This document shows positions 26,967-35,577 of a DNA stretch of 64,000 nucleotides, piece after piece. The position numbers and the translations under genes are program-made. The DNA lies in the NCBI RefSeq assembly GCF_034263275.1, contig NZ_CP139559.1, positions 4,278,001-4,342,000 on the forward strand, written 5' to 3'. Each line of letters opens with the position of its first letter. Position 1 is the stretch's first letter. The notes beneath the pieces were generated by a model. The model had not been told where the DNA came from. It did not search any database and was given only the letters and a program-made list of their open reading frames with translations. The DNA is from Mucilaginibacter sp. cycad4 (GTDB taxonomy: Bacteria; Bacteroidota; Bacteroidia; Sphingobacteriales; Sphingobacteriaceae).

Positions 26967-29258
26967 TCACATCCCTTTAGGCTGATTTGCCGGTTTAATT
27001 GCCCAGTTATTTCCCGGTTGATCATTCAGATATATATCGAGTTTACCGCCGTTGCGGATATCGTTGTAACGGATAAAATTATCAGGCATCATCTTACCGT
27101 TCAATTTCACCGAGCGGATATACATTGATTTGGGGCTTGATTTATGACAGATGATCTCAAACTTTTTGCCATTTTGAAGCGTAATAGCAATTTTATCAAA
27201 CAAAGGTGAGCATAGCAGGTACTCGCCGGAAACCGGGTTTACCGGGTAAAAACCCATAGAAGCAAACAGATACCAGGCCGACATTTGCCCGGCATCATCG
27301 TTTCCTCCCAAACCGCCTGGCCCGTCGCTGTATTCGGTGGCCAGGATCTTGCGTACAGCGGCTTGTGTTTTCCATGGCGATGGAGAATAATTGTACATGA
27401 ACGGGATCTGGTGCCCTGGCTCATTGCCGTGCCAGTATTCGCCTTTTTCAAACAAGCTGTCTAACGACTGTTCCAGTTTCTTAGTTCCACCCATCAGCTT
27501 TGCCAAACCGGTTACATCCTGCGGTACATAAAACGTGTACTGACGTGCTGTCCCTTCTGTAATATAAGTTGCCTTTTTATCCGGATCAAAGGGAGATATC
27601 CATGTGCCATCAGCATGTTTACCGCGGACAAAACCACTTGTAGCATCAAATACATTGGCATAATATTTTGCCCGTTTGGTGAGTGCGGTATAATCGGCAG
27701 GCTTTTTTAGCGCTTTCGCAAACTGTGCCAGCGCGTAGTCATCATAGGCATATTCCATCGTGCGGCTCACTTGTTCCATTTTATGAAAGGCATCGCGTAC
27801 GCTGTCTTCCAAAGGGATGTATTGGTATTTTAAATAGCTATCCAGCGCCCTGCGGCCTTTGCCTTCTACATAATCGGCCCGGTTGGCAGGTAATTCAAAA
27901 GCGTTATGTCTTAAAATTTGATAAGCTTCTTTAGCGTCAAAATCAGTGATCCCCTTTAAATATGCCGAACTGACTACCGAAGCCGTATGATCACCGATCA
28001 TTTCGGATGTATAACTGTTCCAGCAAGGAAATACTGGCATCCAGCCACCTTGCTTCCCTTTCAGGATCAGTGATTTTGCCAGGTTATTGATCAAAGTTGG
28101 GTTCAGGATCTCAAACAGCGGCAGCTGTGCCCGGTAAATATCCCACATCGAAAAATCATCATAATAATTGCCGCCTGATAATTGCTCAATTTGATAATCG
28201 CCGGCAAAACGCGGGTATCGGCCATCAACATCATTAAAAAGGCGCGGATGCTGCATGGCGTGGTAAAACGATGTATAAAAGATCCGTTTATCCTGCTCGC
28301 TGTTAGTTGAAATGTTGATTTGGCCTAAAGCCTTTTCCCATTTTACCCTGCTGCTTTCTACCATCTTGTCAAAATCAAATCCCGGCATTTCGGCCTGCAG
28401 GTTTTTGCGGGCACCATCCAGGCTGGTAAATGAAGTGCCTATCCTTATGGTTAGCTTTTCACCTTTATTAAGCTTGAACCCTGCATATATGCCCGTACCT
28501 GCATCGTTTTTGATACTATCTGCATTAAATATTTTATCGCCTGAAAAAGTTCCGGTTTTATCTAAGCTCCGTTCAAACCTGATCACAAAGAAACCGCTGA
28601 AACCTGCGCTTTTCCCCCATCCCTGGTAAATACGGTGTGCAGGATTATAGCCTGATATTTCGCCCTTTTGTTTATCCACTTTTACAAAGCCTTCATGATA
28701 ATCGCTATTGGCTTTGATCAATAAATAAAGACTGTCGGCCTGCCCCATGGTAAGCTGCATTATCCCGCAACGTTCCGTGGAAGTTACCGCCGCCTTCACC
28801 TTATATTGATTAAGGTTTATGCTATAAAAGTGCGGCGATGATAGTTCATCGGTATGTTTAAATGTTGCGCCGTAATTAGCTGTTTTTAGCTTGCCCGTGA
28901 CAGGCATAATGGTAAAGCTGCCATAATCCTGCGTACATGAACCGCTTAACCAATGCGAACCACGGAGACCGTTAAATACACTGTCTTTATAATAATATGG
29001 GGGTACGCACTTGGTTTCGCCGCTCTCGGTTTCGGGTGTCCATTGTGTCATGGCAAAGGGGGCTGTAACCGCGGGAATAGTGTTGGCAAACCGTGTATCA
29101 GCTGCCTGGCCATGCTTCAGCGCCGAGGCAGTAGTGGCAATAGCCGTACCGGCCATGGGTTGTACATATTTAACCAGGTTTTGAGCAAAAACCGGCCATG
29201 GAAACAACAAGAAAATGATATAAATAAACCGGTTTGCAATTTTGGAGATGAAGTTCAT
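26967..29258 (-). CDS. GH92 family glycoside hydrolase (alpha-mannosidase)
   Basis: About 763 residues from the ATG at 29258, which is followed by a clean signal peptide (FIYIIFLLFPWPVFAQN); the frame extends 15 codons upstream. GH92 hallmarks are the early FANTIPAVTAPFAMTQWTPET segment, the central YYDDFSMWDIYRAQLPLFEI, WHGNEPGHQIPFMYNY, and the late GNDDAGQMSAWYLFASMGFYPVNP containing the catalytic acidic residues. GH92 enzymes are calcium-dependent exo-alpha-mannosidases that trim mannose from glycoprotein or fungal glycans. It is not next to the SusC/SusD operon, so a shared substrate is possible but not shown. Confidence 0.94.
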   Translation of the reverse strand: MNFISKIANRFIYIIFLLFPWPVFAQNLVKYVQPMAGTAIATTASALKHGQAADTRFANTIPAVTAPFAMTQWTPETESGETKCVPPYYYKDSVFNGLRGSHWLSGSCTQDYGSFTIMPVTGKLKTANYGATFKHTDELSSPHFYSINLNQYKVKAAVTSTERCGIMQLTMGQADSLYLLIKANSDYHEGFVKVDKQKGEISGYNPAHRIYQGWGKSAGFSGFFVIRFERSLDKTGTFSGDKIFNADSIKNDAGTGIYAGFKLNKGEKLTIRIGTSFTSLDGARKNLQAEMPGFDFDKMVESSRVKWEKALGQINISTNSEQDKRIFYTSFYHAMQHPRLFNDVDGRYPRFAGDYQIEQLSGGNYYDDFSMWDIYRAQLPLFEILNPTLINNLAKSLILKGKQGGWMPVFPCWNSYTSEMIGDHTASVVSSAYLKGITDFDAKEAYQILRHNAFELPANRADYVEGKGRRALDSYLKYQYIPLEDSVRDAFHKMEQVSRTMEYAYDDYALAQFAKALKKPADYTALTKRAKYYANVFDATSGFVRGKHADGTWISPFDPDKKATYITEGTARQYTFYVPQDVTGLAKLMGGTKKLEQSLDSLFEKGEYWHGNEPGHQIPFMYNYSPSPWKTQAAVRKILATEYSDGPGGLGGNDDAGQMSAWYLFASMGFYPVNPVSGEYLLCSPLFDKIAITLQNGKKFEIICHKSSPKSMYIRSVKLNGKMMPDNFIRYNDIRNGGKLDIYLNDQPGNNWAIKPANQPKGM

Positions 29259-29599
29259 TTTCGGATGGGGCATTGACAAAAAAATTTCAGCAAAATACAG
29301 CAATCATTGCTAATTGTTACATGCATGAGTAAAATAATGATGTTAAAGAACCTGCCACAGTACGGTAAAAGGGAAAAAGCCGCCGGATCGCTGTTACTAT
29401 CCTTCCAAACAGTTCTGCAATTTTCAATTGATTTCAGATAATGGCAAATCTGGCGGGGGATATGTCTAATTGAGGTCACCATTTGTCCGGTTCATACATC
29501 AACCGCTTTCATAATCCTGGTGCCGGCGTACTTTTGTTATGCCCGGGGATGAGGAAAGCATCCGAAGGCGAATTATTAATCAAACTAATCCCGAAAAAC

Positions 29600-30658
29600 A
29601 TGAACAACGAAACAACATTTAGCCGTCGCCGCTTTCTTGGCATCTCCGCATTAACAGTTGCAGCAGCAGAGTTAGGCGGTCTCGGTTTACTTAAAGCTGA
29701 AACCAGACACGCAGATTCACCGGCACGGCAAAACAATACTCTTTTCTCTACCGCTTCTTTCGACTCAATCAAACAGGTAAATGCAGGGCTGCTTAATATT
29801 GGCTACGCAGAAAGCGGCCCGGCAAACGGGCAGCCTGTTATCCTGCTTCACGGATGGCCATATGATATACATAGCTATACTGAAGTATCAGCTATACTTG
29901 CCAAGGCCGGCTACAGGGTTATTGTACCTCATTTGCGCGGTCATGGCACAACACAATTCCTTTCGGCACAAACTTTCAGGAACGGGCAACAGGCAGCAAT
30001 AGCTACCGATGTTATCGCCCTGATGGACGCGTTAAAAATAAATAGTGCCATTATTGGCGGGTTTGACTGGGGTGCACGCACCGCCAATATCGTGGCTGCG
30101 TTATGGCCCGAGCGCTGTAAAGCAATGGTTTCGGTAAGCGGTTACCTGATAGGCAGCCAGGAAGCAAACAAAAAACCACTGCCGCCAAAAGCAGAACTAT
30201 CATGGTGGTACCAGTTTTATTTTAGTACCGAGCGCGGCCAGATGGGGTATGAGGCAAACACGCGTGACTTTAACAGGCTCATCTGGGAAACAGCATCACC
30301 CAACTGGAAATTTGACGACGCTACATTTGCACAAACCGCTCCCTCTTTTGACAACCCCGACCATGTTGCCATCGTGATCCACAATTACCGCTGGCGCCTG
30401 GGCCTTGCAAAAGGCGAGGCAAAATATGATGACATGGAAAGAAAATTAGCAACCGCGCCTCCTATCACTGTACCTTCCGTAACCCTTGAAGGCGATGCCA
30501 ACGGCGCCCCGCACCCCAAACCTGTTGATTATGCTGCCCGGTTTAAAGGTAAATATGCTCACCATACTATTACCGGGGGCATTGGCCACAACCTGCCGCA
30601 GGAAGCCCCTAAAGCTTTTGCCGACGCGATAGTGGAGGCTGAGAGTTTCGTCAAATAA
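29600..30658 (+). CDS. Exported alpha/beta hydrolase, epoxide-hydrolase/haloacetate-dehalogenase-like
   Basis: About 352 residues from the ATG at 29600 (MNNETTFSRRRFLGISALTVAAAE), a Tat signal that fixes the start over the open frame from 29483. The hydrolase domain shows ILLHGWPYDIHSY (oxyanion HGWP), VIVPHLRGHG, and a nucleophile elbow GGFDWGARTA with Asp rather than Ser, as in epoxide hydrolases and dehalogenases. The catalytic His is likely in GGIGHNLPQEAP. The expected reaction is hydrolysis of an epoxide, halide or ester via an aspartyl-ester intermediate. Substrate unknown. Single gene. Confidence 0.88.
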   Translation: MNNETTFSRRRFLGISALTVAAAELGGLGLLKAETRHADSPARQNNTLFSTASFDSIKQVNAGLLNIGYAESGPANGQPVILLHGWPYDIHSYTEVSAILAKAGYRVIVPHLRGHGTTQFLSAQTFRNGQQAAIATDVIALMDALKINSAIIGGFDWGARTANIVAALWPERCKAMVSVSGYLIGSQEANKKPLPPKAELSWWYQFYFSTERGQMGYEANTRDFNRLIWETASPNWKFDDATFAQTAPSFDNPDHVAIVIHNYRWRLGLAKGEAKYDDMERKLATAPPITVPSVTLEGDANGAPHPKPVDYAARFKGKYAHHTITGGIGHNLPQEAPKAFADAIVEAESFVK

Positions 30659-30674
30659 CGCTAATGGCGCAGAA

Positions 30675-30704
30675 CATCAGGGTCCTCTGCGAGAGACCCT
30701 GATG
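30675..30704. repeat. Short hairpin repeat, third copy
   Basis: CATCAGGGTC and GACCCTGATG arms, the same family as 9843-9866 and 10475-10504. It sits just after the hydrolase stop and may act as a transcription-end hairpin, though no T-run follows. Confidence 0.65.
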
Positions 30705-30754
30705 GAACAAAATAGACTTTATACATCGTACCCAAAATTGAAATACTATATATC

Positions 30755-31225
30755 ATGGAAACAATAACAGTGATCGATACTACGAATAACGCACAGGTTA
30801 ACGTAGACAAAGTATTATATACAGGAAAAGTAAAAACGACCGGTGGCCGCGAAGGTGCCTCCAAAAGTGCAGACGGCCGTTTGGACGTAAACCTATCTAC
30901 CCCCGGAGGGCCAGGCAACGGGACTAACCCCGAGCAACTATTTGCAGCCGGGTGGTCGGCTTGTTTTATTGGTGCTATGAGGCGCAACGCGGCAGGCTTA
31001 CAGATCCCGATTCCCAATGATACTACTGTTGAAGCGGAGATTGACCTGGCAACAACCGGCGAGGGCAGCAGCCTGGCCTTTAGCCTTCAGGCACGCCTGC
31101 ATGTATATCTTCCCGGCCTCACAACCGAACAAGCTAAAACTGTTGTGGCAGCGGCACATCAAACCTGTCCATATTCAAAAGCCACACGCGGCAATATTAA
31201 TGTTCACATCGGTGTATCTGTTTAA
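30755..31225 (+). CDS. Organic hydroperoxide resistance protein (Ohr/OsmC family)
   Basis: A 156-residue Ohr-type peroxidase. It has the expected start region VLYTGKVKTTGGREG, NPEQLFAAGWSACFIGAM with the peroxidatic Cys, and HQTCPYSKATRGNINVHI with the resolving Cys. Ohr reduces organic and lipid hydroperoxides using lipoyl-type dithiols in the cytoplasm. No MarR-type ohrR lies next to it. The spacing of the two cysteines and the TCPYS motif indicate Ohr rather than OsmC. Confidence 0.93.
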   Translation: METITVIDTTNNAQVNVDKVLYTGKVKTTGGREGASKSADGRLDVNLSTPGGPGNGTNPEQLFAAGWSACFIGAMRRNAAGLQIPIPNDTTVEAEIDLATTGEGSSLAFSLQARLHVYLPGLTTEQAKTVVAAAHQTCPYSKATRGNINVHIGVSV

Positions 31226-31269
31226 CAGCCGATAAACATAACAGGACCCGGATTTATTCATCAGATAAC

Positions 31270-31329
31270 AGCAAACCGGCTGCAATATCCTTTTAAAACT
31301 TATGGGATATTTGCCGCCGGTTTGTTTGT
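31270..31329. terminator. Long hairpin between convergent genes
   Basis: CAAACCGGC...CAATATCC and GGGATATTTG...GCCGGTTTG form a long, nearly perfect stem with a short loop, followed by TTTGT. It lies between the converging ohr and dipeptidase genes and probably ends transcription from both sides. Confidence 0.65.
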
Positions 31330-31376
31330 GTACTGTAGTTGCTAATGCCTGTAAAAGCTAATCTGTAGTTTGAATA

Positions 31377-32675
31377 TTAACGACGGGCTGACGTAGCCGC
31401 ATCAAATACCCGGCAGAAGTTGCCTCCCCCTATCTTGCCAATTTCCTCGGCAGTAAACCCGGTTTTTAACATGGCATCAACTACAGCGTAATAAAACCCT
31501 GCTTTCAGATCCGGCCATGCCTCGTTTGTGCGCTCGCCAACCCTGCCCCTGTTCGGGCCTCCTCCGCCAGGGCCGTTGCGCCTGTCATCACCAGGACCAT
31601 TGCTACCGTTATTACCTGGGCCATTAGGGCCGTTATCACCAGGGCCTCTGTCGCGATGATCATCGGGACCACCACCCGGCGGCGGACCTTGATTACCAGG
31701 TTTAGGGCCGAAACCACCACCAACTCTGAAAGCCGGCGTCAATTTGGTATCAGTACCGATGCAAACATGATCAACCCCGATAACATCAACCAAAGCCCTG
31801 ACATTTTGGGCATATGCTAACGGGGTGTCAGCCAAATGTGTCCACACGCCAATAACGCCACCTGCATCGGCAACAATTTTTGCCTGTTCCTTGCTAATGA
31901 GTCTTGGCCGCATCATACCGGCCATATTAAGATTTTGCCCCAATTGCGTATCAAGACCGGTATGAGAAATAATCACCGGGCTGGCTGCCAGTTTAAGTGC
32001 GGCGGCAATGGTTTCTCCATTGGCATGCGCCAGGTCAATAAGAACCCCCAGCCGGTTACATTCTTTAATGATATCGGCGCCAAACGCGGTTAAACCGCCC
32101 CAGCGTGTGGGGTTTGTATATACATCACCTAATGGTACAGAAGCGTCATTGTCATGGAGCAATCCGAGGTGCCTTAATCCCCGGTCATAGGCTACGGCGA
32201 GCCGGTCCGGTTTTCCTTCTAAAAAGTGACCTCCTTCTATTGACTGGATCACGGTTGGCTGATGTTTATCATGAGCGGCTTTCAGATCGGACAGGTTCAG
32301 GGAACGTTTTATACCATTATTTTTCAGCTGCTGATCCATGGCAGCAAGGCCATTCAGGAACCGGTCATAAGCTTCACCCGGATTAGTCAACTTTTGATAA
32401 TCGAGTGCGAAGGTCATGCAGATGGCAGATAAGCCGGAGCGTTTCATTTCGCCGGCAAGGTCGATGTCCGGGCCGGGCAATGCGTCTGCGGTGAGGGGAA
32501 CGTCGATATGATTATGTGTATCAATGCCGATTGTTGCGGCTACAATTGCAGCCACCCTCGGGTCTATTTCATCGATAGCCCATGTAGCCAGCGGGCTCAG
32601 CATCATTGCAGCCCCTGTGCCGGCAAGGGTAGTAATAAACTGTCGGCGCGACCATGTTGATTGAGATCTTATCAT
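31377..32675 (-). CDS. Membrane dipeptidase (peptidase M19) with Tat signal and collagen-like insert
   Basis: 432 residues starting with a twin-arginine signal (STWSRRQFITTLAGTGAAMML). M19 features are the metal-site GIDTHNHID, QSIEGGHFLEG, YDRGLRHLGLLHDN, GVLIDLAHANGETI, PVIISHTG and VCIGTDTKL. M19 enzymes are zinc-dependent dipeptidases, some acting on D-amino-acid or renal-type substrates. Unusually, residues about 316-380 are a Gly/Pro/Asn/Asp-rich insert (GPGDNGPNGPGNNGSNGPGDD-like) between the barrel strands near the GTD site and the conserved C-terminal helices. Such an insert is not part of the family. The gene stands alone. Confidence 0.88.
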   Translation of the reverse strand: MIRSQSTWSRRQFITTLAGTGAAMMLSPLATWAIDEIDPRVAAIVAATIGIDTHNHIDVPLTADALPGPDIDLAGEMKRSGLSAICMTFALDYQKLTNPGEAYDRFLNGLAAMDQQLKNNGIKRSLNLSDLKAAHDKHQPTVIQSIEGGHFLEGKPDRLAVAYDRGLRHLGLLHDNDASVPLGDVYTNPTRWGGLTAFGADIIKECNRLGVLIDLAHANGETIAAALKLAASPVIISHTGLDTQLGQNLNMAGMMRPRLISKEQAKIVADAGGVIGVWTHLADTPLAYAQNVRALVDVIGVDHVCIGTDTKLTPAFRVGGGFGPKPGNQGPPPGGGPDDHRDRGPGDNGPNGPGNNGSNGPGDDRRNGPGGGGPNRGRVGERTNEAWPDLKAGFYYAVVDAMLKTGFTAEEIGKIGGGNFCRVFDAATSARR

Positions 32676-32710
32676 GATTTTTAATTGTGAACTTATTAAG
32701 TGAAACTATT

Positions 32711-32718
32711 CAAATATA
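32711..32718 (-). promoter_or_regulatory. Candidate -7 promoter box of the dipeptidase gene
   Basis: On the minus strand TATATTTG matches TAnnTTTG and lies 36 bases upstream of the ATG at 32675. The same octamer is used by the candidate promoters at 20024-20031 and 45039-45046. Confidence 0.45.
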
Positions 32719-32915
32719 GCCGGTAACCCAATCACAGACCAACGCAATCGGCGTTCACCGGCTTTTCACCGACTAAGCCCTAAACTAACCTGATGTAAAG
32801 CCGGTAACCGGATACTGTCAGGCTTATGTACTAAATTTCAGATCGAAAATTTTGGTTATTTCCTGAAACGAAAAGTTCAATAGCTTTGCGATATAACAAA
32901 GAAGAATTAATTACT

Positions 32916-33332
32916 ATGGAATACTCAAAAACCTATGTTGCAAAAGATGAACATATAGATGTGCAGGAAATTATGGATGGTTTATATTATCCGTTTTATA
33001 TGGAATACTGCAGGCATGATTATATCAGGGAAATATTGGGCTTCGATTTTGAAACCGAAGCTAAAAACGGCATTTATATGGTATTGTCAAACTATAGCAT
33101 CAGCTTCTTAAGGTCATTAAAAAAGGGGGATGAGTTTAAGGTTACCTGCACCTTATATACCGATAAAGGAGGCTTGCCCAAGCTGCACTTTAAGCAATCT
33201 ATCATATGCAATAACAAGGTAATGACCAAAGCTGTATTTACAGGCACCTGCGTACCTGCAACCGGCGGCAGGCCATATTTACCGGCATCCGTGCTGGAGA
33301 AAATAAAAGACGCGCCTGTTCTTGAAGATTAA
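32916..33332 (+). CDS. Acyl-CoA thioesterase, hot-dog (4HBT) family
   Basis: About 138 residues from the ATG at 32916 (MEYSKTYVAKDEHID); the frame is open ten codons more. The hot-dog fold is indicated by DGLYYPFYMEYCRHDYIREILGFDF, the region that holds the catalytic Asp in 4HBT enzymes, followed by MVLSNYSISFLRSLKKGDEFKVTCTLYTDKG and KLHFKQSIICNNKVMTKAVFTGTCV. It should hydrolyse an acyl-CoA thioester in the cytoplasm. Chain length and pathway are unknown. It converges on the DoxX gene and shares a bidirectional terminator with it. Confidence 0.82.
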   Translation: MEYSKTYVAKDEHIDVQEIMDGLYYPFYMEYCRHDYIREILGFDFETEAKNGIYMVLSNYSISFLRSLKKGDEFKVTCTLYTDKGGLPKLHFKQSIICNNKVMTKAVFTGTCVPATGGRPYLPASVLEKIKDAPVLED

Positions 33333-33363
33333 AAACTGCATCTCCGGCAAAAAAGAAAGCGAT

Positions 33364-33396
33364 AAAAAAGAGGCTTAATGAAAAGCCTCTTTTTTA
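33364..33396. terminator. Bidirectional rho-independent terminator
   Basis: AAAAAAGAGGCTT and AAAAGCCTCTTTTTT pair around a few bases, with A/T runs on both sides. It lies between the converging thioesterase and DoxX genes. Confidence 0.85.
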
Positions 33397-33462
33397 TTAT
33401 AAGCCTGAAATGATCGATATCTTTTATGAACCTGCTATACGGCTGCAGTTTAACATATTGCT

Positions 33463-33858
33463 TTATAAAGCGGCCGGTGCTACGTATGTTGCAGAATACA
33501 ATTTGCGGAACATAACGTAGGTTACTGTTACCATAATAAATGCAACGATAGCATCTATGGTGGCAGCAAAATTGAGTACGGCAATTTTGGATAAAAAAGC
33601 AAATATGATATCGAAGAAAATACCTGCAAATACCCATTCTTTTAATCTAAGCAACCTGTTTGGCGTTAAAAGGACAGCTACGCCCGCAAGTTTGGCAACA
33701 CCAAGAATGTAAATGAAGTGTGGAGGATAGCCCAATTTTAAGGTTATGTCCCATACAAACTGGTTTTTAGTAAGCTCGCCAAACCCGCTTGCTGCAAACC
33801 ATAATGAAGTTAATGCTGCTCCTATCCAATAGATTGTTTTTACTGTTTTTGTTGTCAT
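33463..33858 (-). CDS. DoxX family membrane protein
   Basis: About 131 residues from the ATG at 33858 (MTTKTVKTIYWIGAALTSLW). Four membrane helices are evident; the second segment holds KLGYPPHFIYILGVAKLAGVAVLL and the third LKEWVFAGIFFDIIFAFLSKI, the typical DoxX pattern. The family includes redox-linked membrane proteins but most members are uncharacterised. A paralog occurs at 46754-47143. Single gene, converging on the thioesterase gene. Confidence 0.85.
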   Translation of the reverse strand: MTTKTVKTIYWIGAALTSLWFAASGFGELTKNQFVWDITLKLGYPPHFIYILGVAKLAGVAVLLTPNRLLRLKEWVFAGIFFDIIFAFLSKIAVLNFAATIDAIVAFIMVTVTYVMFRKLYSATYVAPAAL

Positions 33859-34036
33859 GATATGTAGTTTTTGATTTGTTTGATGACTCAAAATTGCGGC
33901 AAAAACAACCAATATTTAAGTACTTTCAGCACGAAGCAGACAAACTAACCCGCCGGCCGGACAATCCGGAACCCGACTATCTTATATCACCTTTAACTTG
34001 TCATTTCTGCACATTTATACGTATATGTCATCGTTG

Positions 34037-34044
34037 TACCTTTG
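34037..34044 (+). promoter_or_regulatory. Candidate -7 box upstream of the VOC pseudogene
   Basis: TACCTTTG matches TAnnTTTG and lies 22 bases before the ATG of the decayed VOC gene, suggesting that the promoter has outlived the coding sequence. Confidence 0.35.
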
Positions 34045-34065
34045 AATACACTAAATCAGAAACAC

Positions 34066-34476
34066 TTATGGCAACTTATTTTTGTGAACTTACCGGTTAA
34101 AGAGCTCAACTGATCCGTAGAGTTTTTTACCAAACTCGGTTATACCTTTAACCCGCAATTTACCGACGAGAAAGCAACCTGCATGATCATGAGCGATACC
34201 ATTTAAGTAATGCTGCCGACAGAGACTTTTTTTCGGACTTTTACTAAAAAAGAAATTGTAAATGCCCATAAAGCGGTAGATTGCTCTATCGCCCTATCTG
34301 CCGATATTAAAGATGCCATTAATGAAATGGTTGACAAAGCAGAGGCAGGTGCCACGATGTCTAATCCGGCCAGCGATTATGGCTTTATGTACCAACACAG
34401 CTTTGAGGACCTGGATGGCCACCATTGGGAATTTATATGGATGGACCCTAACGGCGTGCCTAAGCACCAGGGATAA
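34066..34476 (+). pseudogene. Decayed VOC/glyoxalase family gene
   Basis: The reading frame ATGGCAACTTATTTTTGTG starts like the intact VOC gene at 49037 but is frameshifted within the first codons (an extra base near 34074). After that, NLPVKELN is followed by a TGA, then EFFTKLGYTFNPQFTDEKATCMIMSDTI by a TAA at about 34203, and then a long intact tail ending YGFMYQHSFEDLDGHHWEF. The closely matching parts of the intact paralog make the three lesions clear. The remaining 88-residue frame from 34210 lacks the first half of the fold and is unlikely to be functional. Confidence 0.8.
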
Positions 34477-35058
34477 CAACGGGATTCATTGCCTGGACAG
34501 ATTATTGAGCGCCCCACAAGCACTAAAAATCAATAACTTACAAACAGAATATTAATTAACCCAATAATCCCAAAAGGTTCGCTTTTGAATAACTGCATAT
34601 CGAGTTGTTCAAACAAGCGGTTTGTATGCTTACTTTATTAACGATAAGTTATGCTATAAAAGAATGGGCAAGCAACCGTTTTACCGTGCTTGCCCATTGT
34701 GGGCTCCTGAGGCTGGGCCTTTTTCGAACCAATTTATTGAAAAATTGCAAAAAATTGGACATATCGGTGGAGATTCTGACAATTTCTAAATACTTCTTCT
34801 AATTTCATTGATATTTCCTCAAATGGACTCTATTCTGATTTTCAAACACCTTTCGGCAATAATTAAGGGGTATTGACAACTGGAAACGAAAAGGTACAAA
34901 AAATATACTTTCAAAATATTGTTTATTCTTCAATAAAAAGAAAAAGCAATTAATGTTGAATAGGGAATGAATAAAACTTTTTGGCCGTGAATTTAAGTCG
35001 TTCTTTTTTGCCGGATTCCAAGACAATCAGAATGCTAATTGCTTATAGTATATAACTA
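34477..35058. other. Intergenic region with element copy A
   Basis: No convincing gene. The part from 34661 to about 34845 is copy A of a hairpin-plus-tail element described separately. The open frames at 34605-34802 and 34805-35026 overlap that element and have no family similarity. The remainder is AT-rich. Confidence 0.55.
34661..34845. repeat. Hairpin-plus-conserved-tail element, copy A
   Basis: TGGGCAAGCA and TGCTTGCCCA form a hairpin, followed by GGCTCCTGAGGCTGGGC and about 70 further bases that align without gaps with copy B at 40871-41045 (about 70% identity over 87 bases in my hand alignment). The hairpin stems differ in sequence but both pair. In one frame the tail reads PEAGPFSNQFIEKLQKIG... 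to a stop that is also present in copy B, and many of the differences are at third codon positions, so it could be the end of a lost gene. The nature of the element is unknown. Confidence 0.6.
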
Positions 35059-35244
35059 CTAAATTTCTCTTTTCTCTTCCTCATTCGAAACAATATAACC
35101 CTCCTCATTGACACTGTATTTAGAATGGACTTCAATTGACTGCTTTCCGGTGGTTTCTTCACGTTTGCGTTTTTCCAATGGAATAAGCGGCAATGAGATA
35201 AAACAAAGAAACAGGGCGATTTTTATAATTGTCAAGGCCATCAT
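35059..35244 (-). CDS. Small predicted single-pass membrane protein
   Basis: 61 residues: MMALTIIKIALFLCFISLPLIPLEK forms one hydrophobic segment, followed by a charged tail rich in Lys/Glu (KRKREETTGK, SNEEEKREI). I do not recognise a family. It is divergent from the ammonium transporter gene across about 330 bases. Support is limited to the plausible protein-like composition and position; a chance frame cannot be excluded. Confidence 0.4.
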   Translation of the reverse strand: MMALTIIKIALFLCFISLPLIPLEKRKREETTGKQSIEVHSKYSVNEEGYIVSNEEEKREI

Positions 35245-35577
35245 GGTGAATTTTTAATATTTTATCATGAAAAACTTATTTTCCGCGTTGGTTTTTTATG
35301 AATAATTTATTTTTTTGCTATTTTAAATGAAAAAAGACGTAAAAAAACAACAAACATTTAATTTAATATTATAAATCTATCACAATAGCACATTTATATT
35401 GTTACAAATTAAAATTCTAAGGTTTTTCTAATGTTTTAACAATTCATTAATGTGTATTTTTAGCGCTAGTCATTTATAAATCGTAAAAAATGAACACCAA
35501 TGCCTTTTATTTCGATTAAATATTAAAGAAAGCTTAAAATCTACATATAAGTCAATCCAAACTAACCCTTTTAACAC
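35245..35577. other. AT-rich region upstream of the ammonium transporter gene
   Basis: Very AT-rich, with runs of A and T and no gene. It probably carries the amt promoter, but no TAnnTTTG box close to the start is evident. No PII-type or NtrC-type site is recognised. Confidence 0.5.

Noticed and set aside
29483..29599. Upstream extension of the Tat-signal hydrolase gene
   Set aside because: The twin-arginine signal starts at 29600; residues before it would place the signal inside the protein.
34698..34740. tRNA-like run GGCTGGG...TTCGAA in copies A and B
   Set aside because: It resembles part of a reversed tRNA T-arm, but no anticodon arm or acceptor stem can be built around it.
34605..34802. 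65-residue open frame over element copy A
   Set aside because: It overlaps the hairpin, is not the frame conserved with copy B, and has no family similarity.
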